A stretch of 35,362 bases of DNA, taken from positions 1-35,362 of the forward strand of contig NZ_JTCM02000027.1 of the NCBI RefSeq assembly GCF_000817785.2, read 5' to 3'. Source of the DNA: Hassallia byssoidea VB512170 (GTDB taxonomy: Bacteria > Cyanobacteriota > Cyanobacteriia > Cyanobacteriales > Nostocaceae). Every line of letters starts with the position of its first letter. Position 1 is the stretch's first letter. The notes under the pieces are model-generated. The model saw nothing but the letters and a program-made list of their open reading frames with translations. It searched no databases and was not told the DNA's origin. Of the stretch, positions 1 to 8,844 are shown piece after piece. Both the position numbers and the translations under genes were made by a program.

Positions 1-1
1 A

Positions 2-78
2 GACAAATGTGGACAGCCTTCTTCCGAGTGACTGGTTGGGTGTTGAGGATCTTTAATACAAGGCTGTCCACATTTGTC
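2..78. repeat. 19-bp perfect inverted repeat, hairpin element
   Basis: The arm gacaaatgtggacagcctt (2-20) is exactly reverse-complementary to 60-78, with a 39-nt loop. Its inner 9 bases (gacagcctt / aaggctgtc) also form the core of the hairpin at 19991-20055, where the loop is 41 nt. This suggests a small dispersed palindromic or MITE-like element. No target-site duplication could be judged because the window starts at base 1. Confidence 0.6.
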
Positions 79-440
79 CGGGATTAGCCCAAGGGGAGAA
101 GTTTGGCAGCGCAATACGGGAAAGCCTGTTGCACAAATATTGAGTACTGGTGACATGGAAACGACAGTGCAAACCAGTTCAAGTGAATTGGAAAAGCTTG
201 TGAGTTTTATAATCAGAATCGTAGTGTTTTACTCTTAGCGTTGATATCGATATAATCAAAGTCTCCGGTCTAACATAACCTCTGAGACAGACGAGAATTT
301 GCTACTATCAAGGCAGCTAATTTGAAGATGCTTGTGACCCTGGCAATTGTGGCTGAAACTGATTCTCAGCAAATGAGGATGGTGTGATTCTTATCGGCAA
401 AACCCGCAGGAAACTGTATATTAAATTACTAAACTATCAG
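79..440. other. Non-coding stretch, no recognised gene
   Basis: No supportable gene is seen here. One plus frame stays open from about 44 to a TAG near 238, but it has no early start codon and resembles nothing I recognise. Around 240-260 the DNA is AT-rich and nearly self-complementary around gatatcgatat. Confidence 0.4.
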
Positions 441-468
441 CAAAAAAAAAGAGTCTAATTTAGACTCT
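441..468 (-). terminator. Rho-independent terminator of ndhF
   Basis: Arms agagtcta (450-457) and tagactct (461-468) enclose a 3-nt loop. Read on the minus strand the stem is followed by a run of nine T (complement of 442-450). It lies about 40 bases past the ndhF stop, in the right orientation to end that transcript. Confidence 0.75.
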
Positions 469-477
469 GAAAAAACT

Positions 478-503
478 TAGGGGCGGACATTCGTCCGCCC
501 CTA
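478..503. repeat. GC-rich palindrome after ndhF stop
   Basis: The arms taggggcggac (478-488) and its exact complement (493-503) enclose a 4-nt loop. GGGGCGGA-type palindromes of this kind are common between genes of filamentous cyanobacteria. It sits between the ndhF stop and the T-rich terminator and could stabilise the transcript end, but it may simply be a dispersed repeat. Confidence 0.55.
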
Positions 504-509
504 TTAAAA

Positions 510-2591
510 TCAGGTGACACCAAAGACAATCACTAAGCCCAAAACTGCCCCAAACACAATCAAGGCATAGAATTGAGCGCGACCGTTTTCTAGGTATTTC
601 AGACCTTCACCACTAACTAGGGTGAAAAAGCCTGTGAGGTTAACAGCACCATCGACAACGCGGAAGTCAACTTCCATGACTTGTCTGGCTACGCGACGCA
701 AGCCCAGGACAAAGACACGATGGTAAATGTCATCAAAATACCACTTGTTAAGAGATAGCTCGTAAAGCGGTTTGATTTTTTCGGCGATCGCACTAGCATC
801 AATCTTGCGCCACAGATACATAAAAGATGCCAATGTAATCCCAATCAAAGCGATTCCTACTGAATTTCCCGCCATAATGTAAAATTCCGTCGGGTTGAAC
901 TCGGCGGTTTTTTCCATTACTTCGGCGAGGGTTTCGCTGGGAGGAAAGATAAATTCCTCAAAGTAGTTGGCGTAAGGTGTTCCCACCAAACCAATCAACA
1001 TCGAAGGAATCGCCAGCACCACTAAAGGCAAAGTCATTGTCCACGGCGATTCGTGAGGAGAATCACTATGATGTCCGTGAGAATCATGTGCCTCTAATTC
1101 GCCATGTTTCATCGCCCCAGGACCAAAAACAGGGGTTGCTGCCTCTTCTGTCTCTAATTCCAGAACGATTGTGGCTGCTTTCTTCAGTTTTTGCTTAATT
1201 TTCTGGTCATTGCCTCTAAAGTTGCCTTCAAATGTCGAGAAATACATTCTAAACATGTAAAAAGCAGTAATGCCGGCAGTTAACCAGCCGACAAACCAAA
1301 GAAATGGGCTAGCTTGAAAAGCTTGTCCCAAAATTTCATCTTTTGACCAGAAACCTGCAAAAGGTGGGATACCGGAAATTGCCAAGCAACCGATAAAGAA
1401 GGTAATTGCGGTATATGGCATATACTTCCGCAGTCCTCCCATCAAGCGCATATCCTGCGCCAAAACGGGGTCGTGCCCAACGACACCTTCCATCCCATGA
1501 ATTACCGAACCAGAACCTAAGAACAGCATTGCCTTAAAGTAGGCGTGAGTCATCAGGTGGAAAAGTCCGGCAGAGTAAGCGCCTACTCCCATCGCCATCA
1601 CCATGTAACCGAGTTGGGAGATGGTAGAGTAAGCTAAACCCTTTTTGATGTCGTTTTGGGTTATGGCAATTGTCGCCCCCAAAAAGGCGGTGAATGCCCC
1701 AGTATAGGCGATGACGTTCATTGCCGCTGGGACGTGTTCAAAGACTGGGTACATCCGGGCGATGAGGAAAACACCCGCCGCGACCATTGTTGCTGCGTGG
1801 ATTAAGGCAGAAATGGGGGTGGGACCTTCCATCGCATCTGGCAGCCACACATGCAACGGGAATTGGGCTGATTTGGCTACCGGACCCAAAAATACTAAAA
1901 TCGCAAACAGAATGGCGAGGGCATTGCTGATCGAACCTGATTCTACAAGTTGTGCGAGGCGATCGCCCATTACCTGAAAATCAAAGCTTCCTGTCGCCCA
2001 AAAAAGCCCTAAAATACCCAACAGCAAACCAAAGTCACCCACGCGGTTGGTAACAAATGCTTTTTGAGCTGCATCTGCTGCTGACTTGCGATCGTACCAA
2101 AACCCGACCAGCAAGTAAGAACACATCCCGACTAGTTCCCAGAATATGTAAATCTGTACTAAGTTGGGGCTGACCACCAAACCCAGCATTGAAGAGCCAA
2201 ACAAGCTGAGATAAGCGTAAAACCTTACATATCCTGGGTCGTGAGCCATGTAGCCATCGGTGTACACCATGACCAAGAAGGCTACCGTTGTCACAATCAC
2301 CAGCATCAGGGCTGTTAGGTGGTCAATAGTGTAGCCCATGTTCAGGTGAAAATTGCCAGCAGCCGCCCATTCTATAGTGCGGATATAAGGCGCATGTCCT
2401 TGAAGTTGACTCCACAGCAAGGCAAACGACAGCCCCATTGCTATCCCCACCAGGGAAATAATAAACGCCGCGTTTAGCTTTCTGGCTGCGTTTGTCACCT
2501 GATTCATCGAGATTAACCCTAGACCGACCAGCATCGCCCCTAAAAGAGGTAATACCGGAATCAGCCAGGCATACTGATAGATAACTTCCAT
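510..2591 (-). CDS. ndhF: NAD(P)H-quinone oxidoreductase subunit 5 (NdhF, NdhF1-type)
   Basis: This is a membrane subunit of the thylakoid NDH-1 complex and belongs to the NuoL/Mrp antiporter-like family. It helps couple ferredoxin- or NAD(P)H-driven plastoquinone reduction to proton pumping in respiration and cyclic electron flow. The 693-residue protein is almost wholly hydrophobic, with many membrane helices. It has the family core around YIFWELVGMCSYLLVGFWY, the VGDFG motif, and the proton-channel segments KSAQFPLHVWLPDAMEGPTP and SALIHAATMVAAGVFL. A His-rich loop lies near residue 500, and a late amphipathic region precedes the last helix. Length fits NdhF1 rather than the CO2-uptake forms NdhF3/F4, though I assign the paralogue by resemblance only. 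ATG at 2591 is preferred to a GTG one codon upstream. It lies with a thioredoxin-like gene and an NnrU gene on the same strand, and has its own terminator downstream. Confidence 0.93.
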   Translation of the reverse strand: MEVIYQYAWLIPVLPLLGAMLVGLGLISMNQVTNAARKLNAAFIISLVGIAMGLSFALLWSQLQGHAPYIRTIEWAAAGNFHLNMGYTIDHLTALMLVIVTTVAFLVMVYTDGYMAHDPGYVRFYAYLSLFGSSMLGLVVSPNLVQIYIFWELVGMCSYLLVGFWYDRKSAADAAQKAFVTNRVGDFGLLLGILGLFWATGSFDFQVMGDRLAQLVESGSISNALAILFAILVFLGPVAKSAQFPLHVWLPDAMEGPTPISALIHAATMVAAGVFLIARMYPVFEHVPAAMNVIAYTGAFTAFLGATIAITQNDIKKGLAYSTISQLGYMVMAMGVGAYSAGLFHLMTHAYFKAMLFLGSGSVIHGMEGVVGHDPVLAQDMRLMGGLRKYMPYTAITFFIGCLAISGIPPFAGFWSKDEILGQAFQASPFLWFVGWLTAGITAFYMFRMYFSTFEGNFRGNDQKIKQKLKKAATIVLELETEEAATPVFGPGAMKHGELEAHDSHGHHSDSPHESPWTMTLPLVVLAIPSMLIGLVGTPYANYFEEFIFPPSETLAEVMEKTAEFNPTEFYIMAGNSVGIALIGITLASFMYLWRKIDASAIAEKIKPLYELSLNKWYFDDIYHRVFVLGLRRVARQVMEVDFRVVDGAVNLTGFFTLVSGEGLKYLENGRAQFYALIVFGAVLGLVIVFGVT

Positions 2592-2760
2592 CACTGACGC
2601 CTACATTTATAATTCTTCACGTTCGCGTTTGACAGTTTTGCCCAAAGGCATCTGTCCAGGTCGCAACTGTTAATAATTGTGACACACACCTTTTAGCATA
2701 AAATACCCCACCCGACGGTTGTTAGGTGAGGTAATTAAGCATGGTTTTAGATTTGGGGCA

Positions 2761-2910
2761 ATGGGGAGACAAGGAGAGGGGGGGATGGGGGGATGGGGAG
2801 ACAAGGGAGACAAGGGAGACAAGGGAGAAAAAAATTTATCTTGTCCTCCTTGTCCTCCTTGTCCTCCTTGTCCTCCTTGTCCCCACGCCCGTCGCCCTTG
2901 TCCCCTTGTC
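2761..2910. repeat. Purine-rich and pyrimidine-rich nonamer arrays forming an imperfect inverted repeat
   Basis: The left half repeats gggagacaa-like units (about 2763-2828). The right half repeats ttgtcctcc units (about 2840-2881). The halves are nearly complementary, so single strands could fold into a long imperfect hairpin. All reading frames through it are low-complexity, so the overlapping open frames are artefacts. The rest of the 2592-2911 spacer is the upstream region of ndhF, where I see no clear promoter. Confidence 0.8.
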
Positions 2911-2911
2911 T

Positions 2912-3298
2912 TTATGCCGTCCGACAACCTAAATCGGCTGTTTTTGCGGTGCTGTAGGTTTTAGGGCGATTAGTATAACTAACTTTTATTTCTTCTAACG
3001 CTTGGCGTAAATCCTCTCGTCCACGAAAACAGTCTAGACGTTCCCGGACAATCCCATTTTCTATCAACAGTAAAGTTGGCAGTGATTTTAGCCGATAAGT
3101 GGTAGAAAGTTTAAAATTTTGATCGGCGTTAACTCCAACCAATTTTATTTCTTCGCCACATTGAGTTTTAAACTGCAACAACAGCGGTTGGATTATACGA
3201 CATAAGCCGCACCAAGGCGCTTCAAAATTTACTAAAACAGGAATTGGAGATTCTAAAACTTCTTGATTAAATGTCCGCTCACTGACCAACAACACCAT
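2912..3298 (-). CDS. Thioredoxin-family protein with WCGLC active site
   Basis: A 128-residue soluble thioredoxin-fold protein. The N-terminal part follows the family: VLVNFEAPWCGLC with active cysteines at about residues 29 and 32, then LVGVNADQN, the cis-proline loop SLPTLLLIENG and a final helix REDLRQALEEI. The usual WCGPC motif is WCGLC here; proline in this position tunes redox potential, so a changed potential or partner is likely. About 25 residues after the last helix (from VSYTNRPK) look disordered and include one extra Cys. It is probably a thiol-disulfide exchange protein of the cytoplasm, with unknown substrate. It follows the NnrU gene and precedes ndhF on the same strand, but spacers over 300 bp argue against a tight operon. 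The start is an ATG. Confidence 0.8.
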   Translation of the reverse strand: MVLLVSERTFNQEVLESPIPVLVNFEAPWCGLCRIIQPLLLQFKTQCGEEIKLVGVNADQNFKLSTTYRLKSLPTLLLIENGIVRERLDCFRGREDLRQALEEIKVSYTNRPKTYSTAKTADLGCRTA

Positions 3299-3438
3299 GA
3301 TGCCTCTACAATTACAGGGTTTTTATATCAAACTAGCCATCAGCAGAAAGATTTGGCGCTTCAATACGGTTCTGCAAATAGACTGTTCCAGAGCACAAAT
3401 AATTATGCGAAAAACAAGCGCGTTTATTTTGCGCTGAT

Positions 3439-3475
3439 AAAAAAGCCAGCGCGAAGCTCTCACGGTGGCTTTTTT
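3439..3475 (-). terminator. Bidirectional-looking terminator after the NnrU gene
   Basis: The sequences aaaaaagcca (3439-3448) and tggctttttt (3466-3475) pair around a GC-rich loop, leaving a T-run on either strand. It fits termination of the NnrU gene transcribed leftward. Apart from this hairpin, the 3299-3703 spacer shows no gene I can support. Confidence 0.6.
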
Positions 3476-3703
3476 AGATTTTCAACTCCTGACTGCCTCT
3501 GGGGAGAGATTTTAAACTGTTTTCTCATCTAGTTTTTACTTTGGTAAAAGACTTGCAATTACCAATCTCAAATCTCGCTCATCTCATCGCGTCCCCCACT
3601 GACAGATGTTTTAACCAATCCTACAGGGAATTGGCTAGCAATTGAGAAGATGATATCTTCATCTATTTACTTTCAATTGCTGGTTACTGCTATTGGGGTC
3701 TAC

Positions 3704-4426
3704 CTAAAATAACCATTGTACCTTACTACTCGCCTGAATCAATAGGGGGTGTGACCACCAAAGTAGACCGATAAAAGCAGCGACTCCCAGGTAAGCGGGG
3801 CGGAGAAATTCCTGCCACTTAAGAGATTGACGGCGGTCGAGAACAGCTAGAAAAGGAATAATTGAAGTTCGCTGTTTGACGATTTCAAAGGCTTCGCCGT
3901 AACGCGATGCTAAACGGCGATCGCCATGCCAAACTCCAAATAAGTGATGCAGCACTAACCCCACCGAAGTAACAAGAGTAAAGCTGGTACCGAGCCAAAG
4001 GGTATGAGCGACACACCAAATTATCTGCCCCACCATCTGCGGATGACGAGTAATCCGAATAATGCCCGTTTCGTAGAGGTGGACGGAGGGCTTTTGAATA
4101 GCAGCAATTTCTAGTAGATTGAATGTAGCCGGATACAAAAACAAAAACGAAATCGCTGAAAGCACCCAAACTACTGTTTTTACTCCCGGCACACCTTGGA
4201 CTTGCCAAAGTTGCCAGCCATCATAACGGTGGTTAATAAAGTAAACGATTAAGATTACAGCTAAAGGCAGGCTGAGTAACGCGAAAAAAACGCGATAGAG
4301 CCTAGGTCCAATTTGTTTTTCGGCAAACGGACGCAAGGCAGCTCCTCCACTGTGGGCGATCGCAAAAACTAGTTGTAACCCCAACATGACAAAATGACTG
4401 TTGGTTAACCAATTGCTCAACATCAT
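3704..4426 (-). CDS. NnrU-family integral membrane protein (Z-ISO-like)
   Basis: About 241 residues with five or six hydrophobic helices and the NnrU signature: FAIAHSGGAALRP near the N-terminus, then TGIIRITRHPQMVGQIIWC and LVLHHLFGVWHGDRRL. The conserved His residues (AHSG, RHPQ, HHLF, VWHGD) are candidates for heme or metal ligation. The family includes plant 15-cis-zeta-carotene isomerase (Z-ISO), a heme-b membrane enzyme, and denitrifier NnrU, so a carotenoid-isomerase role in a cyanobacterium is reasonable but unproven. GTG at 4432 and ATGs at 4426 and 4423 are all possible starts; 4426 is chosen. It is divergent from the pacR-like gene across about 220 bp and upstream of the thioredoxin-like gene. 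Confidence 0.85.
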   Translation of the reverse strand: MMLSNWLTNSHFVMLGLQLVFAIAHSGGAALRPFAEKQIGPRLYRVFFALLSLPLAVILIVYFINHRYDGWQLWQVQGVPGVKTVVWVLSAISFLFLYPATFNLLEIAAIQKPSVHLYETGIIRITRHPQMVGQIIWCVAHTLWLGTSFTLVTSVGLVLHHLFGVWHGDRRLASRYGEAFEIVKQRTSIIPFLAVLDRRQSLKWQEFLRPAYLGVAAFIGLLWWSHPLLIQASSKVQWLF

Positions 4427-4552
4427 ATACACAGGTGAAGTAATTTAAAGAAAACGCCCATTAAGTACAACCAATACCACAAAGTATTCAAAAGGGGACT
4501 TTCGTCAAGATGTTGTGCTACTGTCTTTTTCGATTAAAGCTCAAAGTTTAAG

Positions 4553-4568
4553 ATGCAATAAATTGCAT
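4553..4568. promoter_or_regulatory. Inverted repeat atgcaat-aa-attgcat upstream of the LysR gene
   Basis: A perfect 7-bp inverted repeat with a 2-nt spacer lies about 80 bp before the LysR-type start and shortly before a TAAAAT -10-like hexamer (4583-4588). LysR regulators usually bind palindromes containing a T-N11-A core near their own divergent promoter, so it is a candidate autoregulatory site. The match is to the general pattern only. Confidence 0.35.
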
Positions 4569-4644
4569 TCGCCGTTTTTTGGTAAAATGCTACTTTTTTG
4601 TTGCAACTGCTGCTCATGCTCATGCGTTTTGTGGGTTTAGCCTT

Positions 4645-5649
4645 ATGTCTGACCTTCCTTTCACTTTAGATCAATTGCGTATTCTCAAAGCGATCGCCGT
4701 CGAAGGAAGCTTTAAGCGTGCCGCTGATAGCCTCTACGTCTCTCAGCCCGCTGTGAGTTTACAAGTTCAAAACCTAGAACGGCAACTAGATGTACCTTTA
4801 TTCGACCGTGGAGGACGTCGCGCACAATTAACCGAGGCGGGGCACTTACTTCTGAGTTACGGTGAAAAAATTCTCACCCTATGTCAAGAAACTTGCCGCG
4901 CTATTGAAGATTTACAAAATCTCCAAGGCGGAACTTTAATTGTTGGTGCTTCTCAAACTACTGGCACTTATCTGTTGCCGAGAATGATTGGCATGTTCCG
5001 ACAAAAATATTCAGATGTGGCGGTGCAATTGCATGTCCACTCTACCCGTCGGACTGCCTGGAGTGTCGCTAACGGACAGGTAGATTTGGCAATCATCGGC
5101 GGCGAGATTCCGGGCGAACTGGCAGAATCTTTGGAAATTATTCCTTACGCCGAGGATGAGCTAGCGCTGATTTTACCTGTTTTGCATCCTTTTGCCAAAC
5201 TAGAAACGATTCAAAAAGAAGACCTATATAAATTACAATTCATTGCTCTCGATTCTCAATCTACTATTCGCAAGGTAATCGACCAAGTGCTAGCACGCTG
5301 CGATATTGATGCAAGGCGTTTTAAATTTGAAATGGAACTCAATTCCATAGAAGCAATTAAAAATGCCGTGCAATCTGGCTTGGGGGCTGCCTTTGTTTCT
5401 ACTAGCGCGATCGCTAAAGAATTACAAATGGGTGTCCTACACCGCGCTCCAATTGAAGGCGTTGTTGTCAAGCGTACACTGTGGTTAATTTTTAATCCCA
5501 ATCGGTACAGATCCAAGGCGGCTGAAGCCTTTAGCCGAGAAATTTTGCCTCAGTTCGCTACCCCTGGATGGAATCAAGATGTGTTAAAATCATCACCAAA
5601 AAACATCGTCGTAACTACATTAGATATAGCGATGCCAAGCTCTGATTAA
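4645..5649 (+). CDS. pacR: LysR-type regulator of carbon assimilation (PacR/RbcR-like)
   Basis: A 334-residue LysR-family transcription factor. The winged helix-turn-helix occupies residues about 5-65 ([20 protein letters not shown], then [20 protein letters not shown]), followed by a linker helix. A two-lobed periplasmic-binding-like effector domain starts at about residue 92 ([20 protein letters not shown]). The protein closely resembles the cyanobacterial regulator called RbcR, or PacR in Anabaena, which controls Rubisco, CO2-concentrating and photosynthesis genes. Adjacency to ndhF and NnrU, and the devH-like gene nearby, fits the locus I recall from Anabaena. ATG 4645 is chosen because an in-frame start at 4579 would add 22 residues unlike the family, whereas [17 protein letters not shown] is the usual N-terminus. 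The C-terminal tail after about residue 300 is poorly conserved. Confidence 0.88.
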   Translation: MSDLPFTLDQLRILKAIAVEGSFKRAADSLYVSQPAVSLQVQNLERQLDVPLFDRGGRRAQLTEAGHLLLSYGEKILTLCQETCRAIEDLQNLQGGTLIVGASQTTGTYLLPRMIGMFRQKYSDVAVQLHVHSTRRTAWSVANGQVDLAIIGGEIPGELAESLEIIPYAEDELALILPVLHPFAKLETIQKEDLYKLQFIALDSQSTIRKVIDQVLARCDIDARRFKFEMELNSIEAIKNAVQSGLGAAFVSTSAIAKELQMGVLHRAPIEGVVVKRTLWLIFNPNRYRSKAAEAFSREILPQFATPGWNQDVLKSSPKNIVVTTLDIAMPSSD

Positions 5650-5679
5650 AGCTAAGATTTTGTCAATAGTCACTCATTC

Positions 5680-5719
5680 AAGGGTCAAAAGTCAAAAGTC
5701 AAGGGTCAAAAGTCAAAAC
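5680..5719. repeat. Short tandem heptanucleotide array (AAAGTCA type)
   Basis: Units of 7 bases, gtcaaaa / gtcaagg, are repeated about five times. Heptanucleotide arrays (STRR type) are typical of heterocystous cyanobacteria. The same unit has invaded the coding sequence at 14288-14310. Confidence 0.8.
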
Positions 5720-5866
5720 TAGAACACTGATGTAGATGCGTATCTTGAAGGAAAATTCGCTTCGGGCAAAACCGTGTACAAAAATAGTGGCGCAACTGTT
5801 AGGTGGATGATTTCCACCGCTTTTTCCCGTGTCCTTTTAAAGGTAAATATTCGCTCTTTTAATATC

Positions 5867-5910
5867 TTTGGACTATTGACTTTGGACTATTGACTTTGGA
5901 CAAAGGACAA
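5867..5910. repeat. Tandem 14-base array (TTTGGACTATTGAC)
   Basis: A 14-base (2 x 7) unit is repeated about two and a half times just upstream of the kinase start. It contains TTG codons that make false upstream starts. The 5650-5922 spacer otherwise holds no gene. Confidence 0.75.
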
Positions 5911-5922
5911 CAAACCAAAAAA

Positions 5923-7323
5923 ATGGAAGTTTACTGCACTCGTCCACGCTGCCCTCGCCCACAAAATTATTTTACGGATTTAGACGATAACACAACTTTG
6001 AAAACAGTACAGCAAAAATACTGCACTACTTGTGGAATGCCGCTGTTACTGGATGGACGATATGTACCGCTGAAGTTGCTGGGTAGAGGAGGGTTTGGAG
6101 CCGCTTTTTTGGCACGCGATCGCCGAATTCCCGGAATGCGTCAATGTGTAGTTAAGCAATTCCAACCCGCAGGAAATTTAACTTCTATTCAACTGCAACT
6201 AGCACAACAGTTGTTTGAACGAGAAGCAGATGTTTTAGCGCAAATAGGCAACCAAAGCGAGCAAATTCCTGACTTATTTGCTTATTTTGAAATAACAGTT
6301 AAAAGCTGGCAATCAGAACAGCAAGAGCAATTTTTTTATCTGGTACAAGAATATATTGATGGACAAAATTTAGAGGAAGAATTAGCTCAAAGAAATCAAT
6401 TCACTGAAGAAGAAGCCTTAGAAGTGCTGCGAGAAATTCTCAAAGTGCTAAAGTTTGTCCATAATGAAGGCATTATTCACAGAGACATTAAACCCTCTAA
6501 TATTATGCGCGATCGCCACGGCAAATTATACTTGCTGGATTTTGGCGCAGTTAAGCAAGTAACTAATGCCCCAACTGGGTTTGGTGGTTCTACCGGAATA
6601 TATTCTATGGGATTTGCACCTCCCGAACAAATGTCTGGAGGTCAAGTATATCCCTCTACAGATTTATATGCTTTAGCTGTAACAATTCTCACCTTACTGA
6701 CAAAGAAGGAAGCAAATCAGCTATTTGATGGTTATAGCAACCAGTGGAAATGGCGATCGCTTGTATCTATCAATTCAGGCTTGGCTGATATTTTAGATAA
6801 AATGCTATTGCCAGCCGCAAATCAACGCTTTCAGTCGGCACAAGAGGTTCTTTCAGCGTTAGATTCACTTTCTATACCCCCAACACAACTGCGTCCCTCA
6901 AAAGCAACTGTACCAAAGTTATCGTCACAAACACAACCACCACAAGCACCTATTGTTCCCCCACCAGCTAAACCAGTATTTTCGACAATTGAGTTATTGA
7001 GTGGTGCAGCGTTTAGTGGATTTGAGGGTGCATTGATAGCGATCGCTCTTTTAAGTCTACTCAAATCGCCAGAAATTACTCTAGCTGTTTCCTGTGTAAT
7101 TTTAGGGATACTGATTTTTGCCCAAACACGGCGATGGATTGAAAAGCTTGATTTGTTAATTATTGCTGTAATTACTTTTGTACCTATCTATTTTATCCCC
7201 ATTTTACATGCTTCTCTAAGCTCTAAGGAAGTGCTAATTTTCGCAGTTGCAGCTGGGTTAATAGCCATTGCAGTTACAGCAATATTTCGTCTGATATATA
7301 AATTATTATCTTTGATATTTTAA
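5923..7323 (+). CDS. Zinc-ribbon Ser/Thr protein kinase with C-terminal membrane segments
   Basis: A 466-residue Hanks-type protein kinase. Residues 1-45 hold a four-Cys zinc ribbon (CTRPRCPRP and CTTCGMPL). The kinase domain runs from about 50 to 315, with glycine loop LGRGGFGAAF, lysine in CVVKQF, catalytic loop HRDIKPSNI (H186, D188), DFG and a PPEQ segment, so all catalytic residues are present. A proline-rich linker follows (about 330-355). Then come about four hydrophobic helices to the end, so the kinase should be membrane-bound and cytoplasmic. It is followed after 28 bp by a substrate-binding protein gene and then a second, which suggests one operon in which these proteins could feed signals to the kinase; that link is inferred. 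ATG 5923 is chosen over a TTG at 5890 that lies inside the upstream repeat. Confidence 0.9.
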   Translation: MEVYCTRPRCPRPQNYFTDLDDNTTLKTVQQKYCTTCGMPLLLDGRYVPLKLLGRGGFGAAFLARDRRIPGMRQCVVKQFQPAGNLTSIQLQLAQQLFEREADVLAQIGNQSEQIPDLFAYFEITVKSWQSEQQEQFFYLVQEYIDGQNLEEELAQRNQFTEEEALEVLREILKVLKFVHNEGIIHRDIKPSNIMRDRHGKLYLLDFGAVKQVTNAPTGFGGSTGIYSMGFAPPEQMSGGQVYPSTDLYALAVTILTLLTKKEANQLFDGYSNQWKWRSLVSINSGLADILDKMLLPAANQRFQSAQEVLSALDSLSIPPTQLRPSKATVPKLSSQTQPPQAPIVPPPAKPVFSTIELLSGAAFSGFEGALIAIALLSLLKSPEITLAVSCVILGILIFAQTRRWIEKLDLLIIAVITFVPIYFIPILHASLSSKEVLIFAVAAGLIAIAVTAIFRLIYKLLSLIF

Positions 7324-7351
7324 ATACAGTTAACTACTTTAAAAAAATATT

Positions 7352-8767
7352 ATGTCCCAAAAGAACGAAACTACTGTTCTTGTTTTGGCTCTGTTAATTA
7401 CATTGGGAGTTGTCGGAGGTGGTTTGTGGTTATTTAAAGACAATATTATATCACAAAATCAACCTAATCCTAATTCGCAGTCAAATAAAAATCAAGAATC
7501 AATTAAAGACCGAATTAGTTTTGGGGAAAAAACTTTAATAGCTCTTGAAGTAACCCCAGCGAAAAAAGAAGGTGTAGAAGCGATCGCACGGGGAAGTTAT
7601 GAAAAAGCGATCGCTCCTTTGACAGCAGCTTTAAAACTAAACCCTAACGACCCAGAGGCGTTGATATTTCTTAATAATGCCCGAATTGGCTCGGCAAAAA
7701 ACTACACAATTGCAACATCTTTGCCTATTGGTAACGATCCAAATACCTCTTTAGAAATTTTACGCGGTATCGCTCAGGCTCAAAATGAAATAAATGCCTC
7801 TGGAGGTATTAAGGGAGTTTTTTTGAAGGTAGGGATAGCCAACGACGATGACAATCCGGAAATATCCAAGCAAATCGCTACAACCTTAGTTAAAAATCCC
7901 GAAGTATTAGGTGTAATTGGTCCTAATACCAGCGATGCAACTTTAGCCGCAGGCACTGTTTATACTTCCGGGAAACTTGTAGCCATCACTCCCACGAGTA
8001 CTTCTGTTAAGATTTCTAACTTGAGTCCTTACGTTTTTCGTACAGTTCCCAGTGATTTCATTGCTGCGAGAAGTTTAGCCAACTACATGGTAAACAAGTT
8101 GCAGAAAAGAAATGCAGCGGTTTTTTTCAATTCCCAAAGTAACTACAGCCAATCGCTCAAATCTGAGTTTGTCTCATCTGTGTCTTTGAATGGTGGACAA
8201 GTATCGAATGAATTTGACTTATCCCAAGCAAATTTTAGTGCGGCTAGAAGTGTAGAACAAGCCATTAAGCAAGGTGCAGAAGTTTTGATGTTAGCTTCTA
8301 ACGCTAATACTCTCGACAAAGCATTGCAAGTAGTTCAAGTTAACGATAAACGGTTAGCTTTGCTGGGGGGAGATGATGTTTACATGTTGAAAACTTTAGA
8401 ACTTGGGCGTGAAAAAGCTGTAGGAATGGTGGTAGCAGTTCCTTGGCATATTGATGGCAATCTTTCTTCAGACTTTCCTCAAAAGTCTCGCCAATTGTGG
8501 GGTGCTGATGTGAGTTGGCGAACTGCTTTATCATATGACGCGACAAAAGCATTGATTGCCGCCATAGAACTTAATCCAAACCGCGAGGGGGTACAGCAAG
8601 CACTTACCTCGTCTAACTTTTCTGCAACCGGTGCTTCGGGTGCGATTCGGTTTTTAGCATCAGGCGATCGCAATGCACCAGTTCAACTTGTGAAAATCGC
8701 TCCCGGTACTCGTTCTCGTACTGGGTATGACTTTGTGCCAATACCACAATCTGCAATAAAAAATTAA
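7352..8767 (+). CDS. Membrane-anchored branched-chain-amino-acid-type substrate-binding protein
   Basis: A 471-residue protein. Residues about 6-28 (ETTVLVLALLITLG then VVGGGLWLF) form one membrane segment without a lipobox Cys. A Gln/Asn-rich linker and a TPR-like helical pair follow (about 72-105, with YEKAIAPLTAALKLNPNDPEA). A type-I periplasmic binding domain of the LivJ/Peripla_BP_6 kind spans about 120 to 460 (LVKNPEVLGVIGPNTSDATL; AITPTSTSV; VFRTVPSD). No permease or ATPase genes of an ABC importer are adjacent, while a membrane kinase lies 28 bp upstream, so a sensory role is more likely than transport. The N-terminal anchor, including the bases before the ATG, is shared with the next gene. 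The ligand is unknown; amino acids or amides are typical for the family. Confidence 0.85.
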   Translation: MSQKNETTVLVLALLITLGVVGGGLWLFKDNIISQNQPNPNSQSNKNQESIKDRISFGEKTLIALEVTPAKKEGVEAIARGSYEKAIAPLTAALKLNPNDPEALIFLNNARIGSAKNYTIATSLPIGNDPNTSLEILRGIAQAQNEINASGGIKGVFLKVGIANDDDNPEISKQIATTLVKNPEVLGVIGPNTSDATLAAGTVYTSGKLVAITPTSTSVKISNLSPYVFRTVPSDFIAARSLANYMVNKLQKRNAAVFFNSQSNYSQSLKSEFVSSVSLNGGQVSNEFDLSQANFSAARSVEQAIKQGAEVLMLASNANTLDKALQVVQVNDKRLALLGGDDVYMLKTLELGREKAVGMVVAVPWHIDGNLSSDFPQKSRQLWGADVSWRTALSYDATKALIAAIELNPNREGVQQALTSSNFSATGASGAIRFLASGDRNAPVQLVKIAPGTRSRTGYDFVPIPQSAIKN

Positions 8768-8844
8768 AAATTAACCAATCGTTAACCTATAACCATCAGC
8801 AAAATGTCACATTGCGTTTATGGACAAAAATTAAAACAAATATT

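Noticed and set aside
44-238. Open plus frame at the left end
   Set aside because: It has no start codon near its beginning and no recognisable domain; could be a remnant but cannot be supported.
2670-2964. Gly/Gln- and Pro/Ser-rich open frames
   Set aside because: They lie in purine/pyrimidine nonamer arrays and overlap the thioredoxin-like gene; low-complexity artefacts.
4464-4476. Possible NtcA site gta-caaccaa-tac upstream of the pacR-like gene
   Set aside because: The spacer is 7, not 8, so it does not match GTA-N8-TAC.
4579-4644. Longer N-terminus of the LysR regulator
   Set aside because: The extra 22 residues ([15 protein letters not shown] start) do not resemble the family, while the ATG at 4645 gives the usual beginning.
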